Source: an uncultured Myxococcales bacterium
GTDB taxonomy: Bacteria > Myxococcota_A > UBA9042
Reading direction: 5' to 3'
Assembly (NCBI GenBank): GCA_903929795.1
Contig: CAIYWC010000220.1
Coordinates: 1-47,187 of the forward strand
Length of the DNA: 47,187 bases
Part shown: positions 1 through 8,379 of the stretch, piece after piece
Numbering within the stretch: position 1 is the stretch's first letter
Layout: every line of letters begins with the position of its first letter
The notes under the pieces: model-generated
The model's database searches: none
The model's input: only the letters and a program-made list of their open reading frames with translations
What the model was told of the DNA's origin: nothing
Translations under genes and position numbers: made by a program

Positions 1-261
1 GTCCACGTGGCCCGGAGTGTCGATAATGTTGATTTTGCAGTCTTTCCAATAGACGGTCGTGGCAGCAGAAGTGATCGTGATGCCGCGCTCGCGCTCTTGC
101 TCCATGAAGTCCATGGTCGCAGCGCCGTCGTGCACTTCGCCGATTTTGTGGAGCCGGCCCGTGTAGTACAGGATGCGCTCGGTCGTCGTCGTCTTGCCGG
201 CGTCAATGTGCGCCATGATGCCGATATTGCGAAATTTTTCGAGCGCTTGTGTACGAGGCAT
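1..261 (-). CDS. fusA: Elongation factor G, N-terminal part (cut by window edge)
   Basis: Encodes the first 87 residues of EF-G, the cytoplasmic GTPase that drives ribosomal translocation. Visible are the G1 P-loop (AHIDAGKTTTTER), the switch I region ending in RGITI, and the G3 motif DTPGH at the very edge. Two in-frame ATGs exist, at 270 and 261. The later one gives the usual family start MPRT, and an AGAGAG Shine-Dalgarno sequence sits just upstream of it, so 261 is preferred. It is the third gene of an rpsL-rpsG-fusA str operon, 127 nt downstream of rpsG. The rest of the protein lies outside the window. Confidence 0.97.
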   Translation of the reverse strand, partial: MPRTQALEKFRNIGIMAHIDAGKTTTTERILYYTGRLHKIGEVHDGAATMDFMEQERERGITITSAATTVYWKDCKINIIDTPGHVD

Positions 262-388
262 AACGGTCATCTCTCTTCTGGCTGCGGGACACGAAGGTCA
301 ACGCGAGCGGGTCTTTAGAATCTATCGGAGCGGGCGCCCGTGCCAGCCACAGCCAACACCTTGGCGCCGCGGAACCTAACAAGCTGCA

Positions 389-859
389 TTACCAGCGGTA
401 GTGCGCGAACGCCTTGTTCGCCTCCGCCATGCGGTGCACATCTTCGCGCTTCTTGACGGCGGTGCCGCGACCGGCCGCGGCGTCCAGGATCTCGTTGGCC
501 AGCTTCTCTTCCATCGACTTCTCGCCGCGGGCGCGGGCCGCCTGGATCAGCCAGCGAATCGACAGCGCGTTGCGGCGCTCAGGGCGAATTTCCACCGGCA
601 CCTGATAGTTCGAACCGCCGACGCGGCGCGACTTCACTTCCACCGACGGCCGGATGTTGTCCAGCGCGGTGCGGAACAGCTTGAGCGGATCGTCCTTGCC
701 GCGCGACTCGACTTTCTCGAGCGCGTTGTACAGAACGGCCTCGGCGACCGACTTCTTGCCGTCATACATCAGGCAGTTGGCGAACTTGGCGACCAGCTGG
801 TCACGGAACTTGGGGTCCGGCGTGATGGGGCGCTTGGGTACTTCGCGGCGACGTGGCAT
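389..859 (-). CDS. rpsG: 30S ribosomal protein S7
   Basis: Small-subunit protein that binds the 3' major domain of 16S rRNA and nucleates head assembly. At 156 residues it has the normal bacterial length. It starts MPRRREVPKR and carries the conserved NxLMxDGKKSxAExxxY region, the RRVGGSNYQVPVEIRP beta-ribbon and the C-terminal HRMAEANKAFAHYRW. It lies 38 nt downstream of rpsL and 127 nt upstream of fusA on the same strand. In E. coli S7 represses its own operon through the rpsL-rpsG spacer; the spacer here is short and no equivalent structure was recognised. Confidence 0.98.
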   Translation of the reverse strand: MPRRREVPKRPITPDPKFRDQLVAKFANCLMYDGKKSVAEAVLYNALEKVESRGKDDPLKLFRTALDNIRPSVEVKSRRVGGSNYQVPVEIRPERRNALSIRWLIQAARARGEKSMEEKLANEILDAAAGRGTAVKKREDVHRMAEANKAFAHYRW

Positions 860-897
860 GGAAAACTCCTGAAAATCTCAGAGAAACAGATGGATGA

Positions 898-1272
898 CTA
901 TTTCTTGGGCCGCTTGGCGCCGTATTTCGACCGGCTCTGCTTGCGACCGGTGACGCCGGTGGTGTCCAGGCTGCCGCGCACGATGTGGTAGCGCACGCCC
1001 GGGAGGTCTTTGACGCGACCGCCGCGGATGAGCACGATGCTGTGTTCCTGCAGGTTGTGACCGACGCCGGGGATGTACGACGTCACTTCCATGCCGTTGG
1101 ACAGGCGAACGCGCGCCACTTTGCGCAGCGCCGAGTTCGGCTTCTTGGGCGTGGTCGTGTAGACGCGGGTGCAAACGCCGCGCTTTTGCGGGCAAGCCTG
1201 CAGCGCAGGGGCCTTGGTCTTGACGTGCTTGAGTTCGCGTTGGGCGCGGACCAGCTGGTTGATCGTCGGCAT
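898..1272 (-). CDS. rpsL: 30S ribosomal protein S12
   Basis: Decoding-centre protein of the small subunit, 124 residues as is typical. The start MPTINQLVR at 1272 is fixed by homology and by a GGAG Shine-Dalgarno sequence about 9 nt upstream, although the frame stays open further upstream. The streptomycin-contact segments are the ordinary sensitive type: TTTPKKPNSALRK (equivalent of Lys42/43) and GGRVKDLPGVRYH (equivalent of Lys87/88). First gene of the str operon. Directly upstream is a long leader and then mlaD rather than rpoBC, so transcription probably starts at the promoter near 1750-1778. Confidence 0.98.
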   Translation of the reverse strand: MPTINQLVRAQRELKHVKTKAPALQACPQKRGVCTRVYTTTPKKPNSALRKVARVRLSNGMEVTSYIPGVGHNLQEHSIVLIRGGRVKDLPGVRYHIVRGSLDTTGVTGRKQSRSKYGAKRPKK

Positions 1273-1743
1273 ACGTTCTATCTCCGTTCCCGAGAACTGG
1301 GCGTTCTCGCTGTCAGTCCGGCGGTCGCAATCGCGAGCCGCTTGCGTCCCCACCAGCAACTGCCGAGGAGGACTCACCATCTGCACGCGGACCACTTCGC
1401 GGGACCGACTCAGGGTGCGAACACGCCGATGAGAACGCAGGCGAAACCCCAAAAGGTCTCCGGAACCCGTAGGCTCCAGCCTGAATTCCCGTCGCGGGAG
1501 GCGCCTCTACCGAATCACACCCATCTCTGGGTTGCGTCCGGCGATGGGCGCCTGCGCGTTCGCTATCCACCGAGGGGATAGCGGCCATCGTGCCTTCGCG
1601 GAGGGAACGGCTGTTATCGGCAGCTGTTCCTCTTGCAGCTTCCGGTCGTGAGACCGTGACTGCGAAGGCTCCTTTCCCGATGGCGGGACACGGTTTTTTG
1701 TTGGAGGGTGCTGGTCTTGCGACCAAGGCCTTCCGACCGTGGG
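1273..1743 (-). promoter_or_regulatory. Long structured 5' leader of the str operon
   Basis: Stretch of roughly 470 nt without a convincing gene between the predicted transcription start and rpsL. It is rich in perfect inverted repeats. Arms 1499-1505/1547-1553 (AGGCGCC/GGCGCCT) enclose a shorter stem with a GAGA loop on the minus strand. Arms 1561-1568/1576-1583 (CGCTATCC/GGATAGCG) have a 7-nt loop. Arms 1592-1599/1662-1669 (GCCTTCGC/GCGAAGGC) enclose two hairpins, 1604-1613/1621-1630 and 1643-1647/1652-1656, which together give a three-way junction. A structured regulatory leader is an inference; a non-functional GC-rich spacer remains possible. Confidence 0.55.
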
Positions 1744-1749
1744 GGCGCA

Positions 1750-1778
1750 ATGATGCGGCATGCGCCGTGGTCTGTCAA
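1750..1778 (-). promoter_or_regulatory. Sigma70-type promoter of the str operon
   Basis: On the minus strand the -35 box is a perfect TTGACA (1773-1778), followed by a spacer of exactly 17 nt and a -10 box CATCAT (1750-1755, 4 of 6 consensus bases). Transcription would start near 1743 and run into rpsL. It is the best promoter-like match I noticed in the first 10 kb, which suits a highly expressed ribosomal-protein operon. Confidence 0.7.
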
Positions 1779-1827
1779 GCGGATTTCACAGGCGAGCGGC
1801 GCTTTGGCGCGCCAGACCGCCCGGCCG

Positions 1828-2874
1828 TCATTCGCGCCAGATGAATTTCCACGGATGGCGCTTCAGGTCCTTCAGCATCAGCTTCAGATCCATGAACAGC
1901 TCGTTGTCCATCAGCAGTCCGCCGATGGTACCGCGCCCGGTGCGCGCGTTCTTGGTGACTTCCTGCACGTCTTCCATCGCGCCATCGACGCGATCCAGCA
2001 CGCGAATCACTTTCTGGTGGCCCGCGTCGCCCAGCAGGACTTCCGACGTCGGATTGTCGCGCAGCTTCTCAGACAGCGTCCGCAGGTTCTTGGCGATCTG
2101 CTTGGCATCTTTGAGCACCGGATCCGCGGCGACATCGACCTTTTCGCTAATCGATTCCGCGTGTTTCAGCGTCGCTTTGAGCTGCTTGCCGTCGCCCACC
2201 GCGCTCTCCGCCGCGGCGATCAGCTTCTCCAGCTTGTCGCTCGTGCGGTCCAGCCGCTCCAGAACGCGACCCACCGCCTCGCGGTTATCCACGATGATTT
2301 TGTCGGCATCCTGCACGGTCTTTTTCGCTTCCAGCACCGTCTCGTCCGTGTGGACAAGCACGTTGTGGACCACGTCCTCGTTCTTCTCCAGGATGCGCGT
2401 GATCGAGCCCGCCACCTTGGTCAGCTGCCGGCCGAGAATTTCCATCCGCAGCGGCGGCTCGCCCAGCGTGACCGCGCCGGCGCGCAGGAAGGGCTGTTCA
2501 TAAGTGCCTGGATCCACTTCGATATATTTCTCGCCCAAGATGCCCTGCGTCGAAATGAAGAACTCCGCGTCCTTGTGCAGCGTCGCGCCCTTGACCGGAT
2601 CGAGGTTCAGCGTCACGCGCACGATCACGCGGCGGCCCGTCGCCGGGTCTTTTTTGCCGCCCCAGTACTCGATGCCTTTGACTTTGCCGGCGTTGACGCC
2701 CGCGATCTTGACGGGGGCCCCGGGCTTGATGTCGCTGGCCGTCTCGTAGTCGACATTGATTGTGAAGCCGCCCGATCCACCCATGTCCCCGAGGACAAAG
2801 ATGAATCCGACGAGCAACCCGCAGCACACGAGCACCAGCGCGCCGACCTTGACCTCGATGGACTTCTCTTTCAC
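1828..2874 (-). CDS. MCE-domain lipid-transport protein (MlaD-like)
   Basis: Periplasmic, inner-membrane-anchored substrate-binding component of an Mla-type phospholipid ABC transporter. About 348 residues from the GTG start at 2874, which has AGGAG 4 nt upstream; the longer upstream reading has no such support. One N-terminal membrane segment (GALVLVCCGLLVGFIFVLG, about residues 10-28) precedes an MCE domain with the pattern SDIKPGAPVKIAGVNAGKV. The C-terminal half is long, charged and helical, as in single-MCE proteins that form a tunnel or rod. It lies 31 nt downstream of the mlaF-like ATPase. No mlaE permease, mlaB or mlaC is in the window, so partners must be elsewhere. Confidence 0.88.
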   Translation of the reverse strand: MKEKSIEVKVGALVLVCCGLLVGFIFVLGDMGGSGGFTINVDYETASDIKPGAPVKIAGVNAGKVKGIEYWGGKKDPATGRRVIVRVTLNLDPVKGATLHKDAEFFISTQGILGEKYIEVDPGTYEQPFLRAGAVTLGEPPLRMEILGRQLTKVAGSITRILEKNEDVVHNVLVHTDETVLEAKKTVQDADKIIVDNREAVGRVLERLDRTSDKLEKLIAAAESAVGDGKQLKATLKHAESISEKVDVAADPVLKDAKQIAKNLRTLSEKLRDNPTSEVLLGDAGHQKVIRVLDRVDGAMEDVQEVTKNARTGRGTIGGLLMDNELFMDLKLMLKDLKRHPWKFIWRE

Positions 2875-2905
2875 GCGGCTCCTGACCCTGAAACGGGCAT
2901 ACCGT

Positions 2906-3649
2906 CTACAACACCATCGGACCTTCGGCAAGTCCTTGGATGAACTGCTGAACGATCGGATCGGGCGTCTCGCGGAACGCTCTCGGCGTGCCATCGAGGC
3001 GAATTTCCCCTTGATAAATCATGGCGATGCGGTCCGCCACCGTGAAGATCGACCGCAGATCGTGGCTGACGACGATCGAGGTCACGCCCTGCTCGTCCGA
3101 GAGTTGGCGAATGAGCTGGTCGACGTTGGCCGCCGCCAGCGGATCGAGGCCCGTCGTCGGCTCGTCAAAGATCACGAATTCAGGCGAGAGCGTGAGCGCG
3201 CGGGCGATCGCCACCCGCTTGCGCAGCCCGTCGCCAATGTCCGACGGGAACTTGTCCGCCATGTGGTCCATCTGCACGCGCTTGAGGAATTCCATAGCTG
3301 CGGCGCGGCATTTTGGCCCTTCCATGCCTTTGTGCTTGCGCAGCGGCAGCATCACGTTCTCCACCAGCGACATGGAGTCAAAAAGCGTGGAGTGCTGGAA
3401 CACCATCGCGCAGCGCATCCGCACGGGATAAAAGGCTTTTTCGTCCAGATTCGTGATGTCCTGGCCGTCCAGAATCACCTGACCGCCGTCGGGCCGCATC
3501 AACCCGACCAAGTGCTTGACCAGCACCGACTTGCCCGCGCCCGAGATGCCGACGATGAAGACGATCTTGCCGGAATCCACCGTCAGCGAGACGTTGCGCA
3601 ACACGTGCTTGGCGCCAAAGGACTTGTAAATGTTGCGAAATTCGATCAT
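2906..3649 (-). CDS. ABC transporter ATPase, MlaF-like
   Basis: ATP-hydrolysing subunit of a lipid (Mla-type) transporter, 247 residues starting MIEFRNIYKSFG. Walker A is GISGAGKS, the Q-loop is in MVFQHSTLFDSM, Walker B is FVIFDEPTTGLDP and the switch histidine is in VSHDL. The signature motif is unusual: where LSGGM is expected the sequence reads DIGDGLRKRVAIARA. The RKRVAIARA continuation and everything else is ordinary, so the protein is probably active. No good Shine-Dalgarno sequence precedes the start, so it is chosen from the family N-terminus. Followed at 31 nt by the MCE protein; the epimerase gene diverges upstream. Confidence 0.9.
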   Translation of the reverse strand: MIEFRNIYKSFGAKHVLRNVSLTVDSGKIVFIVGISGAGKSVLVKHLVGLMRPDGGQVILDGQDITNLDEKAFYPVRMRCAMVFQHSTLFDSMSLVENVMLPLRKHKGMEGPKCRAAAMEFLKRVQMDHMADKFPSDIGDGLRKRVAIARALTLSPEFVIFDEPTTGLDPLAAANVDQLIRQLSDEQGVTSIVVSHDLRSIFTVADRIAMIYQGEIRLDGTPRAFRETPDPIVQQFIQGLAEGPMVL

Positions 3650-3864
3650 GGGGCGGAAGGGACCTGGCTGGAACGCGGACGGGGAGCGGGCGCGGATCGA
3701 GGTTTTTGGGTTTCGGAACGCTGACGTCTGAAAGTCAGCTCGCCGGGACAAACGGCGCCGCGCTTCGAACGTTTGAGGGCGCAATCTGCGCGGTCACCCT
3801 TGCCCGGGCGCTTGACCCGCAGCGCTTCGCGTGACACGAAGCACCGCGGACCGGAGGCCGTAGC

Positions 3865-4272
3865 ATGACGCAAGAACCAAAACGCATCAATCATCTGGGC
3901 ATCGCCGTGAAATCGCTGGAAGAAGGCCTCGCCGTATGGCGCGACGGCCTGGGCCTGCAGGTCGAACGGCTCGTCGAAATGCCGGAAAAAGGTTTGAAAA
4001 TCGCATTCTTGCCTTGCGGCGAGACGATGATTGAGCTGCTGGCGCCGCTGGGCGAGCACAGCGAAATTCAGGCGTTTCTCGACAAGCGCGGCGGCGGACT
4101 GCACCACGTGTGTCTGGAAGTGGCGGACATCGCGCAGGCGACCGCGCACGCGACCGCGCACGGGCTGGCGCTGCTGGGTCAGACGCCGGCGCTGGGCGCG
4201 GAAGGCTTTCCGGTCCGGTTTGCGCACCCGAAGACCACGGCGGGCGCGCTGGTGGAATGGCTGGAGAAGTAG
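3865..4272 (+). CDS. mce: Methylmalonyl-CoA epimerase
   Basis: VOC-fold metalloenzyme that interconverts (S)- and (R)-methylmalonyl-CoA in propionyl-CoA metabolism; 135 residues, normal for the family. Probable metal ligands are His10 (INHLGIAV), Glu57 (MIELLAP), His81 (GLHHVCLEV) and Glu131 (GALVEW), spaced as in characterised epimerases. The segment GEHSEIQAFLDKRGGGLHH is typical. GGAGG lies 8 nt before the ATG. It is transcribed alone on the plus strand and converges with the lipoprotein gene 15 nt away. The nearby acyl-CoA carboxylase genes could in principle supply methylmalonyl-CoA, although their subunits look more like the methylcrotonyl/geranyl type. Confidence 0.92.
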   Translation: MTQEPKRINHLGIAVKSLEEGLAVWRDGLGLQVERLVEMPEKGLKIAFLPCGETMIELLAPLGEHSEIQAFLDKRGGGLHHVCLEVADIAQATAHATAHGLALLGQTPALGAEGFPVRFAHPKTTAGALVEWLEK

Positions 4273-4287
4273 CGCGAACGACGACCG

Positions 4288-5367
4288 TCACTTCGCCGGC
4301 GGCGGCGCTTCTTCGCCGACAAACACCCGCCGCAGCTGTTCGCGCCGCTCGCCGGAAGCATAGAGCCGCGACCAGCCCCAGCGCGGCTCGTCCTCTTCTG
4401 ACGCGCCCTTGACCAGCTCCGTCCCGCGCAGCGACGGCGATCCGCGGGCGTCCGCCGCCAGACCTGTCGGCAGACGCTCAGCCGGCGTACGGGCTCGCGA
4501 GTATTCTGATTCCATGGCGATTTCAGACACTTCGGCCGGCAGCGGCACGAGCCACTCGTCATGGATCCTCCACCGGCCTTGCGCGTCCACCGCCTGCTGC
4601 AGACCGGCCCACTGCGGCGCGCCGCCCGTCGCCAGCGCCCGGAGTTCCGGCGGCAGATCGCCCGTCGCCGCAAACAGCGGCCGCATCGCCGGCAACGGTG
4701 GCTCCAGTCGCTTGACCTGCACCCGACCGCCGCTCCCGCCTTCGCACAGCAGCCAATGCGTCTCCACGCGCACCACAAGCGTCCCGTTCAGCACCGTCAG
4801 CGGCAGCCACGTCTCGTGCAGGGATCGCGCGCCCAGCCCGGTCGCCGCCACCGACGGCAGCCGCGGCCCGATCGGCACCGTCCGCTGCGCCAGCAGGTCC
4901 TGCCACCGCGCCTGATCGACAAGTCCAGCGCCCGTCTTGCGCATCGGCTTGCATTGCGGCACCTCGTCCTCGCACGCCAGCGGCGCGCACACCGGCAAAT
5001 CCGTCTGCGTCAGCTGCCACTGCCAGACGACGTCGCGGGACGCGATCCACAGCCCATCGCGCTCGCCCACCAGCTCCGTCGAAGTCGCGTGGATTGCCAG
5101 CCAATACGTCGCGTCCGGCTGAAAATCGTCGACCCGGCGCCAGACCAGAAAATCACCGGCCCGCGGCTGGCCGTCGCTGAAATCGAAGAATTCGGTGGGC
5201 GGCTCGGGCAGCGCGACCTCGGGCTGCTGCGACGGCGTCGGCGGCATCGGCTCGTCAACGAGCGCAAGCTGCTGTAACGGCTGAGGAACATGCGAACGCG
5301 GCGGCAGCGGCTCCGGCGTGCGCTGGCACGCGAGCAGGCCCGCGAGGATCAGCCAGCCCGCCCGCAT
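4288..5367 (-). CDS. Putative lipoprotein of unknown function
   Basis: 359 residues beginning MRAGWLILAGLLACQRTP. The LLAC lipobox places the lipid-modified cysteine at position 14 after a short hydrophobic segment, so the product is an exported lipoprotein. A Pro-rich linker (about residues 18-58) leads into a globular part with no motif I recognise and a few cysteines (CAPLACEDEVPQC). Its start lies 3 nt beyond the stop of the BKACE-family gene, so it is the last gene of the carboxylase operon; whether it takes part in that pathway is unknown. Confidence 0.8.
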   Translation of the reverse strand: MRAGWLILAGLLACQRTPEPLPPRSHVPQPLQQLALVDEPMPPTPSQQPEVALPEPPTEFFDFSDGQPRAGDFLVWRRVDDFQPDATYWLAIHATSTELVGERDGLWIASRDVVWQWQLTQTDLPVCAPLACEDEVPQCKPMRKTGAGLVDQARWQDLLAQRTVPIGPRLPSVAATGLGARSLHETWLPLTVLNGTLVVRVETHWLLCEGGSGGRVQVKRLEPPLPAMRPLFAATGDLPPELRALATGGAPQWAGLQQAVDAQGRWRIHDEWLVPLPAEVSEIAMESEYSRARTPAERLPTGLAADARGSPSLRGTELVKGASEEDEPRWGWSRLYASGERREQLRRVFVGEEAPPPAK

Positions 5368-5370
5368 CCG

Positions 5371-6243
5371 CTACGCGAGCGCCGGCAGACCCAGCAGCGC
5401 GCGCGTCTGGTCGATCGTCGCCACGTCGTTGCCGGTCGCCCGGACCGTCTGCGCCAGCGCGGCGACCAGCGCGCCGTTCGAGCCGGTCTTGTCGCCGTTG
5501 GGCAGGTAAAACGTGTCCTCCAGCCCCGTCCGCACATGGCCGCCGAGCTCCGCCGCGCGCCGGTGCAGCGCCCAGACCTCCGTGCGACCAATGCCAATCG
5601 TTTGCCAAATCGCGCCCTTGGGCATCTCGCGCACCAGCAGCGGCAGCCAATCCGGGTCCGCCGGCATGCCGGAAGCGACGCCCATGACCAGCGACAGGTG
5701 CACCGGATCGTGCAGCATCCCCATCTCGTGGAACATCTTGACGCTGCGCACAATACCGGTGTCGAAGCACTCACATTCCGGAATAATATTCAAGCGATTC
5801 ATCACGGCGATGAACGCCTCGATCTTCTCCACCGGGTTGGAAAACACCATCGGCGGCCACGCCCAGTCCGGCGTCGTCCGCTTTTTCAGGTAGTTCAGCG
5901 AGCCGGCGTTCAGTGCCGCCAGCTCCGGGCGGGCCGCTTCCAGGCATGCGACGGGCCCCGAGATGTCGTCGGTCATCACGCCGGTTGAGAAATTCTGCAG
6001 CAAATTCGGACACCGCGCGCGGATCGCGTCGCTCACGGCCTTGGCGACGTCCGCCTCCCAGGAGGGAAACCGTCCAAGTCCGGGCGTTTGCTCGCGAAAG
6101 TGAAGGTGCACGATCGTCGCGCCGGCGTTCCAGGCCTGCTCGGCGTGGTCGGCCATCTGCGTGGGTGTGACGGGCACGTTGTGGACTTCCGGGTCGGTCA
6201 GCACGCCGGTCAGCGCGCAGGTCAGGATGACGGGACGGGACAT
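5371..6243 (-). CDS. BKACE-family (beta-keto acid cleavage) enzyme
   Basis: 290 residues of the DUF849 / 3-keto-5-aminohexanoate cleavage enzyme family, zinc-dependent TIM barrels that condense a beta-keto acid with acetyl-CoA to give acetoacetate and a new CoA ester. The N-terminal TCALTG strand, the zinc-binding HLHFR (about residue 47), the NFSTG loop and the C-terminal GLEDTFYLPNG acidic ligand are all present. Substrate range in this family varies widely and cannot be read from the sequence. It sits 27 nt after the biotin-carboxylase subunit and directly before the lipoprotein gene, which suggests a role in the same acyl-CoA or keto-acid degradation route. Confidence 0.88.
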   Translation of the reverse strand: MSRPVILTCALTGVLTDPEVHNVPVTPTQMADHAEQAWNAGATIVHLHFREQTPGLGRFPSWEADVAKAVSDAIRARCPNLLQNFSTGVMTDDISGPVACLEAARPELAALNAGSLNYLKKRTTPDWAWPPMVFSNPVEKIEAFIAVMNRLNIIPECECFDTGIVRSVKMFHEMGMLHDPVHLSLVMGVASGMPADPDWLPLLVREMPKGAIWQTIGIGRTEVWALHRRAAELGGHVRTGLEDTFYLPNGDKTGSNGALVAALAQTVRATGNDVATIDQTRALLGLPALA

Positions 6244-6270
6244 GAAAACCTCGCAAAAAGACTGTGAAAT

Positions 6271-8355
6271 TCAGGCGTCGCCGACTTCCACGAGCACCGC
6301 GCCAGCCGCGACGCTCTCGCCCACGGCCGCGAGGATCGCGCGCACGACGCCCGCCTGCGGCGCCTTCAAAATCGTCAGCATTTTCATGGACTCCAGCGTC
6401 ACGAGCGGCTGATCGGCCGCGACCTCGTCGCCCAGGGCCACGTGCACATGGCTGACGACCGCGGCGATCTGCGCCACCACCGAGCCCGGCGCCGCTTCCG
6501 GCGGCTTGGGCTGCGGCAGCAGCGAGCCCTCGTCCAGCGCAAACACGACGCCGTGGGGCGAATGCAGCCACAGCCGCTGGCCGTCCTGGGCGATCTGCCA
6601 CCTCTGGCGCTGGCCTCGGGTCGAAAATGTCACGCCAGAATCATCGGTTGCCAGCCACTCGACCGCCGTCGGCGTCAGCAGCGGCGCCGCCAGCAGCGGG
6701 TCCGGCGTGTGCGAAACGCCCCACTGAAACAGCCGACCGGCCTTGGGCTGCAGCCCGAGGTACGCCCGCTGGCCGCCGGGCAGCAGCAGCACCGTCACGT
6801 CCGGCCGCGCCGGGTTGTTGCGAAACCGCGCCGCCAGCCCCGCGGCGTGCCGCCAGAGCGCGACGGCCAGCAGCGCCTCATCCGGCACCGGCGGGTCGGC
6901 CGCCACCGGGTGCGACTCGATGTAGCGGGTCGTGAAATGGCCCGACTGGAAGTCCGGATCCTGCAAAACCTGCAGCAAATGCGCAAGGTTCGTGCGCAGA
7001 CCGAGGATCTGCGTCTGCTTGAGCGCCCGCACCAGCCGGGCGATCGCCGTCGCGCGATCCGGGCCCCAGGCGAGGATCTTGGCGATCATCGCGTCGTAGT
7101 GCACCGACACCGCGTCGTGCGGGTTCAGGCCGTGGTCCACGCGCACGCCGTCGCCGTCGGGCGGCAGCCAGCGCAGGATGGCGCCTGTCTGCGGCGCGAA
7201 GTTGGCCTGCGGGTCCTCCGCGCACAACCGCGCCTCCATCGCGTGCCCGGTCTGCAGGATCTCGACCTGGCGAATCGACAGCGGCACGCCGCGCGCAATC
7301 CACAGCTGCCACGTCACCAGATCGACGCCCGTGACCAGCTCCGTGACCGGATGCTCGACCTGGATGCGCGTGTTGACTTCCAGAAAATAGAACTGCCCTG
7401 TCTCGTCGTCCAGCAGGAATTCCACTGTGCCGGCGGACACATAGCCCACAGCCGTCGCCAGGCGCACCGCCGCTTGCGCCATCGCGTTGCGGATCTCCGG
7501 CGTCACCGCCGGCGACGGCGACTCCTCCAGCAGCTTCTGGTGGCGCCGCTGCACGGAGCAGTCGCGCTCGCCGAGGTGCACGACCGAGCCGTGCGCGTCG
7601 GCCAGGATTTGGATCTCCACGTGCCGGCCGCGCTCGATGTAGCGCTCGATCAGCAACGTGCCGTCGCCAAAGGCTTCTTGCGCCTCGCGGGCCGCCAGCC
7701 GCAGCGATTCCGTCAGCGTCGCCGCCTCGCGCACCACGCGCATGCCGCGCCCGCCGCCGCCCGCCACCGCCTTGATCAGCAGCGGAAAGCCCACTTCATC
7801 GACGACCTTCTGCAGTTTCGGCGGCAGGGCGTCGGGGCGCTTCTTCTTGCCGATCGCCGGCGCGTCATCGGCCAGCCACGCGCTCAGCAGGTCCAAATCC
7901 GCCTGATCGGTCGCAACTTTTTCCAGCAGCTGCCCGCCGACCACGCCCAGCTCAAAGCCCGGCACCACCGGCACGTTGATCGACCGCGCCAGCACTTTCG
8001 CGCCGTCCTTGCGGCCGAGCCGTTCCATCACCAGCGCCGGCGGCCCGACCCAGATCAGCCCGGCATCGACCACTTCCCGAGCGAAATCAGCACGTTCCGC
8101 GAGAAAACCATAGCCCGGATGCACCGCGTCCGCGCCGGTCTGCTCCGCCGCCAGCAGCAGCGCGCGGATGCTCAGGTACGGGCTTTTGCCCTTGCCTTCC
8201 GCGCCGATGCACACCGCTTCATCGCACTGGCGCACGTGCGGCGCCTGGGCGTCGACATCCGAGTGCACCGCAACTGTTGAAATTCCCAAGGATTTCGCCG
8301 CGCGCGCGATGCGGCAGGCAATTTCTCCGCGATTGGCGATGAGCAGTTTTTTCAT
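6271..8355 (-). CDS. Acyl-CoA carboxylase, biotin carboxylase + carrier subunit
   Basis: 694 residues in the alpha-subunit layout of methylcrotonyl-, geranyl- or propionyl-CoA carboxylases. The N-terminal biotin-carboxylase domain has KLLIANRGEIACRI, the ATP-grasp glycine loop AGGGGRGMRVV and the catalytic EVNTRIQVEHPVTE. A linker domain follows, then a C-terminal biotinyl domain whose lysine lies in LESMKM, where EAMKM is more usual. Between VPVVPGFELG and the strand VGFPLLIKA there appear to be about 30 more residues than expected (including DDAPAIGKKKRPDALPPK), apparently a lineage-specific insert. It starts 24 nt after the carboxyltransferase gene and precedes the BKACE gene. Confidence 0.92.
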   Translation of the reverse strand: MKKLLIANRGEIACRIARAAKSLGISTVAVHSDVDAQAPHVRQCDEAVCIGAEGKGKSPYLSIRALLLAAEQTGADAVHPGYGFLAERADFAREVVDAGLIWVGPPALVMERLGRKDGAKVLARSINVPVVPGFELGVVGGQLLEKVATDQADLDLLSAWLADDAPAIGKKKRPDALPPKLQKVVDEVGFPLLIKAVAGGGGRGMRVVREAATLTESLRLAAREAQEAFGDGTLLIERYIERGRHVEIQILADAHGSVVHLGERDCSVQRRHQKLLEESPSPAVTPEIRNAMAQAAVRLATAVGYVSAGTVEFLLDDETGQFYFLEVNTRIQVEHPVTELVTGVDLVTWQLWIARGVPLSIRQVEILQTGHAMEARLCAEDPQANFAPQTGAILRWLPPDGDGVRVDHGLNPHDAVSVHYDAMIAKILAWGPDRATAIARLVRALKQTQILGLRTNLAHLLQVLQDPDFQSGHFTTRYIESHPVAADPPVPDEALLAVALWRHAAGLAARFRNNPARPDVTVLLLPGGQRAYLGLQPKAGRLFQWGVSHTPDPLLAAPLLTPTAVEWLATDDSGVTFSTRGQRQRWQIAQDGQRLWLHSPHGVVFALDEGSLLPQPKPPEAAPGSVVAQIAAVVSHVHVALGDEVAADQPLVTLESMKMLTILKAPQAGVVRAILAAVGESVAAGAVLVEVGDA

Positions 8356-8379
8356 GGTGTGATTCTGCCCGACTCCCGC

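Noticed and set aside
1708..2943. Plus-strand open frame of 411 codons
   Set aside because: Antisense to the MCE-protein gene and without similarity.
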